A stretch of DNA of 64,000 bases from Lanius collurio. Taxonomy: Eukaryota; Chordata; Aves; Passeriformes; Laniidae. The translations under genes were made by a program, and so were the position numbers. Every line of letters begins with the position of its first letter. The stretch's first letter is position 1. The notes under the pieces are model-generated. The model saw nothing but the letters and a program-made list of their open reading frames with translations. It did no database searches and had not been told where the DNA came from. Positions 1-10,513 of this stretch are shown here, one piece after another. The DNA lies in assembly GCA_020086605.1 (NCBI GenBank), contig JACBWW010000051.1, positions 824,097-888,096 of the forward strand, written 5' to 3'.

Positions 1-3000
1 GGAAGAGAGAGGGTCCCATGACTGGAGGCTGCCTGGGAACTCCAGCCATGCCACTGGTGGAATAAAATAATCCCTGAACATCTACAGAAATATTGCTTCA
101 TCTTTCCTTCCACATTCATTGCTGTCTTATATACATGTTGTAAGGATTGCCCACACTACAACATATTTTAACATAGGCAAAAAAAGCTAGGATCAGCTCT
201 GCAACTGAGGTCATCACACAATCTACATTTCAGAGGGGAAGGAATGATTCAGATTCAGTTTTGTTTACATGAGTATATGGGCCATGTCACTTAGAGTAAA
301 AATCCTTAGAGCAAAAAAATCCACTACATATGCCAACAGAAAATAAGAATAAAAGACATGTCTCTTGTAGTCCAAGAAGTTAGAAGACATTTTCAATGCA
401 GTTGCTGTTCTGTAAGTTATACAAGATCAAGAAACATGAAAAATAACAACATTCTTATATTCTTAGGAATATTTTCCTGAAACTCATTGCTTAGTAGTGG
501 ACTTCCATGTCACAAAACTGAGCTTAAGAGAAAGAGATGGAAAGAGGCTATTGTTGTAGTGCAGGGAATCCTTACAACAATATATAAGACAGCGATGAAC
601 TTGGAAGGAAAGATGAAGCAATATTTCTGTAGATGTTCAGAGATTATTTTATTCCTCCAGCCACATGGCTAGAGGTCCCAGGCAGACTGTCCTGGGACCC
701 TGCTCTCTCCTCCGGCCCCAGGCACACACTCAACCCAATCCGGAACAGGTATGGGGCACACGTGACATGGGGAGCAGGGACAGAGACAGACCCGTACCCT
801 GCAGGGTCCCTCCCCCAGGGATTTCAGGGAGAGGCATCTCCACAGGCTATGAACTTTATATAACATCCTTGGAAATCTCTTTTCTTTCTTCCATTTTCTT
901 TTGATCTTACAAGCAATACTCTTTTTTTTCTTATGTAAATGATGAAAATTTTATACCTTAATTTTTGTGGCAAGAAAAGCTTTCATTGCCCTTTAGCCTA
1001 TTAAACAAATTTGTTTCCATTAGTTATTTCAGATAAAAGTTATATGTATGAGATTGCCTTTTTTTTTTTTTGTCTGACGCTTAACTGAACAATTCTCTGT
1101 TTAATTTCAACCTATTATTTAGCTTATAAAGAACACTTATCTATCAGTCTTAGAAAGCAACACTGAAGGGACCTCATATTTGACCTCAGAAAACAGTTCC
1201 AGTGCTCTGGGATTCCTACCATTGGGCATTTTTTTGACTTATCCAAAGATAATTAATCTAAGAAGCTGTGATAAATATTTATCATCCCACAAAGCAGAAA
1301 TGCCAGCTATTCATGCCTCATTACACCTGCACAGATTTGAAAATTTGACATAATTCCTCTCAGACTAAACTGCTTTTGACCCTTTATCTCATATTTCCTT
1401 TGGCAACAATTTTCAAGACTTCTGGCTATTCTTTCTGAATGTTCTGAAATCCATCTTTTATTTCAGATCTACTTTTATTTTTAAAGTCTAATCCTATCCC
1501 AAACACCCTCCTGCCTGTGGCTTGGCATCTTTACCAAATTAAAGATACTAAGGATATTATTCATACTACCATCCAGATTATTAATTAATATATTTGGTAC
1601 TAAAAAGAATAATCCTATTCAGTACCCAACTGCACGGAAAAGCAAACCACTGAAAATTACTGAAGAGAAATTTCTAGAACTAGATAATATATTCTTTCTT
1701 GCCCATAAGGATGTCATAACATGACATTAAAAGTTCAGAGTCAAAAATGTACACCTGCTAGCACACATGAACTGTTATTGGGTGTCACTCCTGAAGCGTT
1801 CTTGTGTCCACTGCATAGAATGTGATCCTTCCGAATGCTGAAAGATCAAAAGAGCTTACCCTGAACAGAAACATGGCCAAACTACGAGATTGCTTCTTCA
1901 GCTTTACATAAAGTTAAGAAGATTAACCCAAAATAAACCAAACTTACAGCTCAATTGCAGACATGAAAACTAGATGTTGATTACTGTATTGAAAACTATA
2001 CTGTTGTGTATCCTCACACTTGCAGAATTAGTATAACGTGTTAGCATCGATATTTTTCCTGTTTTTTCTTCTTTCTTAAACAGAGAGAATGGGCTGCCTT
2101 CCTTCTGCATGACGAAAACATTCTTTATGTCCTTTTACTTCCATTACTTCTTCTGTTTTGGAGGAAGAATCAAAAACCATTTGCAATTATAGAGAATGGA
2201 AATAACAATCCCTTGGCAGGGCTAGCCATAAGGCTTTCACAGCACCCTGGATCCATTCCTGATGTAGCCATTCCTGCTCCACTCAACCTATATGAAACCA
2301 TATTTGTGTCCTGATGTGGCCCTACACAAATGGCAGGAAGTTTTTCCTCACGTTTACTTTGGGAGGAACTACTACCTTGCTGCTGGACATAGACTTTGAA
2401 TATTGCAATCATAGGAGATAATGGCACATCAAAAGAGATCTTAAGATTATGTAAACTGTCTAAAGGAAATACTAAATCTGGCCTGTAAATACAGAGCTTT
2501 TGGCACTGTGTTAGTGAACACTAAGTAAAATGCCAGACCTACAATGTATGTAAAATCAGATTTTCTATATAAAAGGGATAACAACTACAGGTCAGTGATG
2601 CTGGATCCAATAGAAGGAGTGGCATCCCTGAGTGTCTGCTATCACACAGACCTTGGAGACTGGTGTCTTAAAATATTCACTGCTGAACAAATTCAGGATT
2701 TATATTGTCAAATCTCACTATTTTTACTTTTAGGTCTCACTTTCTTGGTAAGAGAGAAAATCAGAAACAGTAAAAATATCTTTACTGAATATACAGAGAT
2801 TACAAGTGTGAAAGGTGACATTCTGAGGCTTAAGTTTTCCTTCAAGTAGTGGCCTTTTTTGCATTAATGAAAAAGAACGTTGCACATCCTTGTGCAATGC
2901 CCTGGGTTCAGGCAGCATTTAAATATGCTCTTAATTTTCATCAAGGTTTGTGAGCTTTGAGCTTGGGCCTTATCCGAAGCATGCATTTAAAATTGCTTCA

Positions 3001-6000
3001 TTTGGCCTTTTGTCAGGATTTAGACTACTCTTCTGAAAAAATTATATCTATTTGTGGAAAAACGGATAAACACTTCTTTTTGCAAGAAGTAATCACTCTC
3101 TTAAGGTAGCCAAATCATTTTTCTCAGGTAGAAACTATGCATCTGATTCTGATGTTCTTGCAGCATTCTAGATTGGGAAAAACTAATAAATGAATGAACC
3201 ATATTTTCCTGGTTTATGAGAATTTTCATTCTTCATCTGGGAATAAATATAATACTGTAGATGTGCACAGTTTATATAAACAGCTTTAGCAGCCTCAAGA
3301 GCACTATTTCTTTGTAGTAGTAAATGAGAAAAATTATATATACAATGCTCTAGAACAAAAATGTATCATTTACAGAACCCATTAATTCTGCCAAATGTGA
3401 GTATATACTGATGAAATTATATTTGCAAGCATATTGGTCCATGAAATGTGCGGTTTCATAGCTGATCTGAAAACCTGTTCAATTTCATTCCAATACACAT
3501 ATATTGAAGTACTAGAACACAGTTATTGAAAAGTACCCTTTCAAAATTTCTAATGTGTCTTTCCCTTTGGTATTTAGTACTGACTGTGCACGTGGTATTT
3601 GCTCCTCTATCATTGCTCAGTAGACAATATATACAGTTGCAAGTTACATGCAGGTAAATATCCAAAACAAGATGCAAGTAGGTTGAATGGTCACTGGTAA
3701 CAGTCATATTTATGGACAGTGGGATTCAACTTGTCCCACTGCAAGTGCATATTATGTGAACAGGGTTCCCTTGTTCCTTCATGTAGACATTCTGTCATCA
3801 CCCCTGAAATGAGCCCGGTACTGCCCACCCTGTCTCAACCCCAGGAGTGAGATGTGGACAACTCGAGCATTCTCCTTTCCCCTTAGGCTGGTGCTTGAGT
3901 ACAGGAAGCAGAGTCTACCTTCTTGGAATGGTTTCAAGGTGGTCCTAAACTTAGAGGTTCAGCACAAGGCAAGTATGGGGAGGAAGCTACAGTTTGAACA
4001 CAAGGTTTGGATTTAAGCTCTTAGCATAAACTGTGTGAAATCCTGTACACAAGACAGATATATATGAATACATATTAATAAATTGTGCTTCTTCAAAATT
4101 CTTGTGAAGCAGAAACTTCTCCTAGGCATTAATAAAACTGTTCAGAAAACAACATTAAAATATTCCTCAGAAGGTACCTTAGCATGGTGATTTCTTCACA
4201 TAAAAGTTTAGTGTAAAGGAACTAGACCCGCTAGGTAATGTTACAGGGCAAGGAAACTTAATCAGGTTAGTAGTAGGGAGATGGAGAATGCAGTTTGCTC
4301 CAAGAGTTTTATGATAACAGAATCTTAGATGTTTACAGCACAAAATAGCATTTGGTAAGTTTGCTCTTGGCAGGAGCTTGTAAATCTAAGCACAGTGAGA
4401 GAGCTCTTAGCCAACAACTTGTTTTCTTTACTGTTTCAGCACAAGATCAAAGCACATAAGCAAACACAGTATTTGGGGTTGTATTTTGGTTGTATCTAGG
4501 CTACCAGAATTTTTCCTTTATGTCAAATACTTGGAAAGTGTTTGCTTTGAAGAGAAACCTGGTGATACATATTAAATTAATATCTGTCTGTAAAAATACT
4601 CATTTTGCATTAAATCCTGAAATATCACTGTATGCCTGTCTTGGGAAACACTTCTCAACTTGAATTGTTAAACTTTAAAATTATTCTCTAAAAAATAATT
4701 TCCCAAGCAGCACAAGATTTTGGCTTTCTAAAAAAAAATGCAGTAGGTTGAATCCTCTAAAAAGATTACTTCAGCTTGAAGGGTTTCTTGAAAGAATTAC
4801 TATTTTTTACCTGTTTAGTCTTTCTTTTCTTTTATTCTGACAGTTTAAGTGAGTCATCTTACTTCTAAATAAACAGGACTGAAACAATGCTTAAACAATG
4901 CTTTTTCAGTTAAATAATTAAATATAACTTAGAATCCTACTTTGAAATTCTGTGACATCCATATTCTACAAAATGATAAACAATATTTCTGACTCCATCC
5001 AATATTTACCAGGGAAAAGTAGCAGTGAGATTCAATATTAAGATGGGACTATTTTTTAATACTATAAAAAGTAGTTATATTTAGGTTACATTTGGCAAAA
5101 TAGGTCTATATTTGGATACAGTATATTTGGATATACTTTTGTGTTCATCTGCTTAGTACTGACATGAATGCATGTATTTGTGCAGATGCAATAATGATGT
5201 TGGACTTGGTTTACAAAGCTCTTTGAAAGGTCCAGATTGCATGTTGATTAAGAAGTCAATAGTCATCTCTAAACTATGATTTTAGTCTAGCACTTAGCTT
5301 GTGCAGATTTTGTTCAGCCCACCTCTATACCACTCCTTCACAGACTCACTGTATTTTGAGCACATGGATTAAAAGAGAACTAAGTGTCTGGGTATTCTAA
5401 ATGAAATCCTCCCATGCACAACCATGAACACATATGTACAGTAAAAAATTTATAAAACCATGGCCTACCTTTCTCGTAGAAGTGTTCTAAGATTAATTTT
5501 TAGTTTTTCCATGTTTTAATATACATTTATACACCTACTGATGACCAGAAAATGTGTTAGAAGACAGCCTATGGGAAAAAAAAGAGAGATTATATCAAAT
5601 CCTAAAATTCCATCAAAGAAATGCTTTATATTGGATGTTATTTTCCTCAGGAATTCAGTATTAAAATATTTACCCAGGGCTAGAATATGCTAGGAGAATC
5701 TTGGAAGAAAGCAAAATGTTATCAATGTTGTAACTATTATGCATATATTGTATATATATATAATGTTATAACTAATAGTATCAATTTTATAACTATTATA
5801 AAATATATTTATATATAGCTGTATACAAGCTATTTTAAAAAATATGTTGACTCATGCAGTTCAAAAGTCTTGTTATTTATAACCATGATATTTTATTTTA
5901 GGAAAAGAATAATTTGAAACAGTTAATGAATTTTTCTAAGCATCAAAACCTTATTTGATATGTAATAAATAGTCTCATAAGCATAATTAGAGAATTTAAC

Positions 6001-8900
6001 TACCTAGATGTTTCATTATTATGCCTTTAAGAAAGCATCCTTAACATGACCCATATAAACCAGTTATCTCTTCCCACACCATGTACCATTTGAGAGAGAG
6101 GGAAATTAGCACTTTACTTCTGGTGGTTTGCATGTTTGTTTATGTCTAAAGCAACACAAGGAAAAACAAGCTGAAATAGAAGGAACTTCCATGCAGGACA
6201 TGTGATAAAAGACAATCTGGCAAGACATTGACATTGACAGAGTCCCTTTTTTTCACTTTATGCATCTTTTGTAACACCCACTTTTGCATTTGCTTTTTTA
6301 CATGTATCTTTTTCATCTTCCTTTCTGACATGTGATTTAATATTTGATACACAGAAAGGAAATAATTTTAGGGTAAGGAAAAGAAGTATTTTCCTTGAGC
6401 TTTAGGATACAGACACACAGGGAAATCACAGGAGCTGCCAAATTTACTAAGACATTCTTATAATATTCTAGTCTGATGCAGAATGCTTTTTTTTGGAACA
6501 ATCACTTCTGTGTTTAATTATTCTTTATAAGATTTTTTCATAAAAAACTTGAAGTTACTTGTTGTGAAGATACTACATTTGTGCCCAGGGGGAAATTACT
6601 ATGTGGGATTGGTTTATCACACGAAAGGTGTCAGGAAAACATTTCACACTAGGCAGTGTCCTCATGTAAATTTGAACCTTTGTGATAATTTGTTATGTCA
6701 GTGTCTGATTGAGCTTGTGGGCACAGAAAGCAGAACACTGTGCTTCAAAGACTATGTGTGTCCAGAGAGAAAACAGCCTGGCATATTTTTGTTTTCTGTG
6801 GCAGTTCTATCTGCTACAGATAAACAAAGATTTTCCTAGCAGAGGTTATTAACATGACATAATGATATTGAAATTCATTAAGCATAAAACATGGGTTTAC
6901 TTTCCCTTCTTCAGGCCGAGGTTGCAAAGAAATACAAGGACAAATTTGTATTTAAAATTACTTAGAGCCAAAATTGGTATTGCTTGATTAGTGGTAGATA
7001 AGTTTTATGTATTGGGGTCAAGCATTTTAATATTGAAATTACCTTATCTAGGAACCCTCAAAAACCTGACTTGGCCATTGTGTGGTCCACTGAATGTATC
7101 AGAGGCCAAAGATCCCAATTCTCACTACCCAAGTCAATGCCTAAATGTCCCTTGCAGGTAGCTGAAATAAAAATTAAAGCAGATGCATCTGGGATGAAAA
7201 ATTGATCATAATATGGTGATCCAAGTTTTTTACATGCAGAAAAATCTACACAATCTTCACATTATGCCTATTTATTAAAACCCATGGATATCCAATTAAC
7301 AATGTGATAGAAGGTAGAAGGTAAAACTAATAAAGTACCTACAAAAATATTATTATCAGTAGTCCCTGGCACCTTAATAAACTCTGATAAATCAACGATT
7401 AGTATTACAGTATCTAATTCTTTTTGACATACCCTCTCTATGTGATGGGAAGCCTGGAAAACTCTCTCAAGCTTTGACACCTGCAAGTTTTTCCTCTATT
7501 GCACACCCCTTGCCTCTCTTAGTATGAATATCGAGCTGACCCTCTGAAATGAGTGTAAGAACTTTGTAGGAAGCTCTGAACTCTTTTCAGACAAGAAAAT
7601 TTTGCTAACAGAAAAAAAATTCAGTAAAAAATGTGCAGAGTAAAGCTGCCATGCCTGTGCAAGCGTAGTCGCTGTAACCAAGACAATAAATGTTGGCATA
7701 GTTCAAATTCTTGGCTATCAACAATTTTGATTCCCTCACCAAAATATACACAACATTTTCCTCCTTCAAAGGAATGTTGTGATAACTGATAAGAGAGATT
7801 ACAGCAATAAGATCAGAAGTGTCATGTTTACAGGTAATGAAGTGAACCATGAGTAAATGTTGATATTTGAGCATGCATACATATATGTACACATATATAT
7901 ATATACATATATACCTATATATATACACACATACACAAACGTAGAAGAAGAGAGATACATGGAGAGCATTTGAAATATTTTATAGCTTTCTATCACTGAA
8001 GAGGCTGTATTTCATGAGCTGGTGGAATAGCTTAATTAACAATAAGACCCTTGGCTGGAAGCATTAAGAAAGTGGTTTGCAACTTTTTACTTTGTTTGTC
8101 AACACTCATAATACAGTGTTTACAAACACTGATAATACACAGAAAAATACAATTACTGTGTTAGATATTAGCCCAAATAATCATCAAACTATCCAGGAAC
8201 CAAGACATATTTCATTCAACTAATAATACTGATCTATTGATTATTGTTAAATGCATTGTGTTTGGAAACAGAAAAAAATGAACTTGATGGCTGAAGGCTA
8301 GATCTATGTTTTTAGAGACTCTGAGACAGAAACTACTGTATCTAATTCTGATGGATAAATTTTATTCTGCATTTGGACACTGGGAACTAACAGATTGTCC
8401 AGGGTATTAGAAGGTTTCAGCAGCATCTGTGCCATATTTGGTTTGGACTAGAGTAAGTCCAGCAAGAAATAATGAAATATTGATGCTTTTATTTTATTGG
8501 GAACATTTCACTTTCCCTTCATTTAAGTTTTCTTCAGGATACTAATTTATTTATTTATTTCTCCCTTAAGTTTTAGAAAAATGGGCTTGGGACTGAAAAA
8601 AAACGTTCCTGATGATTAAGTTTGCCCATTCTCCCAGTTCATAAATGCCATTAGGCAGGCTTGTTTTGTCCATATTTACTTTGATCTAGACAGAAGAAAT
8701 AGGAGAGGTAAAAAAAATGTTATTGTTGGTTGTAGCCCAAGTACCTATTTTAGACTGAAGTGCTCTTACTTTAGGAAATCATGAGATTCCAGGAATTTTT
8801 TACTCCACTAGTAGTTGCTAAATTGCATTTTTGGACAATGGAACTTGGGATTCTGGTTCCAAAATTTGGCAACGCTCATCTTTTGTAGTCCTCTAGTGTT
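1..8900. other. Upstream intergenic DNA, no gene recognised
   Basis: AT-rich sequence with no exon, RNA gene or repeat family that I can name. Open frames here are below about 110 codons, overlap on both strands and show no family resemblance. A small GC-richer islet lies at about 660-850, and moderately GC-rich stretches lie at 2200-2420 and 3720-3990. I could not assign any of them; they may be old, decayed repeats. By known vertebrate synteny GABRA1 would be expected upstream of GABRG2, but none of it is visible here. Confidence 0.6.
7877..7940. repeat. AT/AC dinucleotide microsatellite
   Basis: An imperfect run of TA and CA dinucleotides interrupted by short ACAT and CCTATA units. It produces the tyrosine/isoleucine-rich spurious open frames on the minus strand between 7605 and 7996, which I do not regard as genes. 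Confidence 0.85.
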
Positions 8901-9600
8901 TCCCCTCTGGCCAGGAAGTGTTTCCTTTGTCTGTGTAGCCTCATTTTATTAGGGGGAGGGGAGATAAAAACCTTGCATATTCCCCCTAATCCTATCCCAC
9001 ATTAAATCACCTCATTCATACTGACTCCACCAATGCCGCTTTCCCCATTTCCTGAGTTACTTAGCAACAACTATCCCTCCCTTTTCCACTCCCCCATCCA
9101 ACCTCTCATTTCCCACCCCCCCCCTTTGCAATCACGATTTCCACGCTGTTTAGAAATTGAGGATGCTCAGCAGCATAGGGCAAGCTTTTCCTTCCAACCT
9201 CCTTTTTTATGCCTGCCAAATCTTTCTCAGCTCCAAAATGAAAATCCAGGCTGCCTGCATATGTGTAATCGAAGGTCACAAAGCACCCTGGCTGACACCA
9301 CGCATGTGTTAATCTGTGCTGCAGCAGAGTGCATCATTTCCACTTTGACCTCAGAGTTAATCTGCATTCAGGCAGAAGCTCTATTGCTTTACTCCTTTTT
9401 CCCCCCCTCTCATTTACTCATTGTTGCTTTATTGGATTTTGTTGCATGTGTGTCAGTGGTTCCGTAAAAGTGTATGTGTTCCTTTCCTTGACTGTTTTTA
9501 GTCTGTGACTGTGATTTTTGGTTTTTGTTTGGGTTTTATTTTTTCCCTTTTCTCCAAATTATATTATTTCCCTAGATTTGGAAGCTGTCTGCTGCCTGAG
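8901..9600 (+). promoter_or_regulatory. Distal upstream region of GABRG2, pyrimidine-rich
   Basis: Sequence just upstream of the promoter-proximal block is C/T-rich on the + strand, notably 8960-9130 with a run of nine C at the 9120 line boundary. A 144-codon frame starts at 9033 but has no recognisable domain. Its location directly before the gene suggests regulatory DNA. No TATA box at a convincing position was found. Assignment as regulatory is inference from position. Confidence 0.35.
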
Positions 9601-9725
9601 CTGACGTTATCTGCAAAGGGCTTGTGCAGATCTAATTTCTCTCCCCCTGCATATTAATTTCCGCAGCTGAGCACAATCTCTCATCCCACTGACGGGACCT
9701 GGTAGGGAGGAGGGAGAACTACTAC

Positions 9726-9771
<46 letters not shown>

Positions 9772-9847
9772 AAAGAAGGGGACGGATCCATCTGCAACCA
9801 AGAGGAAAGGGGGGAAAAAGCTGGGGGGGGGGGGGGCTGGAATAGAG
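9601..9847 (+). promoter_or_regulatory. GABRG2: GABRG2 promoter-proximal region and 5' UTR
   Basis: This stretch precedes the GABRG2 start codon. It contains a CRE-half-site-like TGACGTTA at 9602-9609 and a POU/octamer-like TGCATATTAAT at about 9648. It has no ATG on the + strand before 9848, and there is a stop (TGA, 9668-9670) in frame with the start, so 9848 is the first usable start. It carries A43 (9727-9769), G6 (9809-9814) and G14 (9823-9836). The transcription start site cannot be placed from sequence alone, so the split between promoter and 5' UTR is unknown. Confidence 0.6.
9727..9769 (+). repeat. Poly(A) run of 43 in the GABRG2 5' UTR/promoter
   Basis: Forty-three consecutive A, followed by TTAAAG. 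It lies 79-121 bp upstream of the start codon. There is no retroelement body upstream of it that I recognise, so it is more likely an expanded homopolymer than a retroposon tail. Its exact length is liable to polymorphism and sequencing error. Confidence 0.9.
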
Positions 9848-9954
9848 ATGATTCCTCCAAATCCAACAAGCCTGGGGAGCACTGCATCCTTGAATCCTGC
9901 ATTTTCTCTCAAAATGATGGTGTGGGCACTTCTGTTCCTCTCTCTCTTCCAGTG
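9848..9954 (+). CDS. GABRG2: GABRG2 exon 1: signal peptide
   Basis: First coding exon of the gamma-2 subunit of the GABA-A receptor, a pentameric ligand-gated chloride channel of inhibitory synapses. It encodes 35 residues plus two bases of codon 36. The start ATG has G at -3 and no upstream ATG intervenes from 9601. The N-terminal stretch (MIPPNP...) is followed by the hydrophobic core [10 protein letters not shown] at residues 25-34, a signal peptide. The spacing and the FS-K-M-x-VW pattern match the mammalian gamma-2 N-terminus. Cleavage is expected a few residues into exon 2, before the Gln-Lys-Gly-Asp-Asp-Asp segment. The donor site is GTAAGA at 9955. The signal peptide diverges from mammals far more than the later exons do, as is usual. 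Confidence 0.9.
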
Positions 9955-10385
9955 GTAAGATGTGTTTTCTGATTCTGTTTGGGAGGGTGGGGGGAGAGGG
10001 AGGGCTGGAGGTTGAAGAATCTGCGAATTTGCTGAGCTGTGGTGAGAATACCAGAGGTTTGGATAGTGGCATTGCATTCATCTATCTCCTAGCAGCTGAG
10101 ATCTTAGAATGTTTTATTTCTCTTACAATTGTTGTCGCTCTGACACGAACAGGGAGGGCGAGCAGCGGATGTGTGTGATGGTGGTACATGCCGGGGTGTT
10201 CATAGAATTTGGTGCCATATTAACGAAGCCTTTTATCTCTGAATTAATTGCTTGCTCCGGTGCATGGAGTTACACGGCAGCTGTGTTTTGTGGGCAGAAT
10301 GTCCGTGCATTCCTGCTTGTTTTCCCGGAGCGGGCAGCCCCATCATGGCTGTGCGGGGCTGCGCGGCGGCGAGCGGCGGGCAGGG

Positions 10386-10406
10386 CTGAGCACCAAGGAC
10401 AGGGAT
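10386..10406 (+). promoter_or_regulatory. RE1/NRSE-like element (REST/NRSF site)
   Basis: The core AGCACCAAGGACAG at 10389-10402 matches 13 of 14 positions of the core of the canonical RE1/NRSE (AGCACCACGGACAG), the only difference being A for C at the centre. The outer flanks match less well. REST represses neuronal genes in non-neuronal cells. An NRSE in intron 1 has been reported for mouse Gabrg2, so both position and gene identity support the call. Actual binding is inferred. Confidence 0.72.
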
Positions 10407-10416
10407 GCGGGTCCCG

Positions 10417-10513
10417 CACAGGTCCACCCGCTTCCGCACAGCTCACCCGGATCTCTCACAGCTCTCCTGGGTCCCTCACAGCCTTCTCGGGTCGCTCACA
10501 GCCCCTCGGGTCC
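10417..10513 (+). repeat. 20-bp minisatellite, about five units
   Basis: Units of 20 bp start at 10417, 10437, 10457, 10477 and 10497, each opening with CACAG. The last is shortened to 17 bp and is followed by a weaker CACAAAG copy. The later units share a (C/T)TC(C/G)GGGTC-type middle. Units differ by several substitutions, so the array is degenerate. It starts 10 bp after the RE1-like element. Confidence 0.85.

Noticed and set aside
7605..7996. Tyr/Ile-rich minus-strand frames
   Set aside because: Direct translation of an AT/AC microsatellite.
9033..9467. 144-codon frame upstream of GABRG2
   Set aside because: Proline/serine/leucine-rich from C/T-rich DNA, with no family resemblance and no supporting splice sites. 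More likely regulatory sequence.
9607..10081. Minus-strand frames of up to 156 codons opposite exon 1
   Set aside because: They include a poly-Phe stretch from the A43 run and prolines from the G14 run. They are shadows of the GABRG2 5' region.
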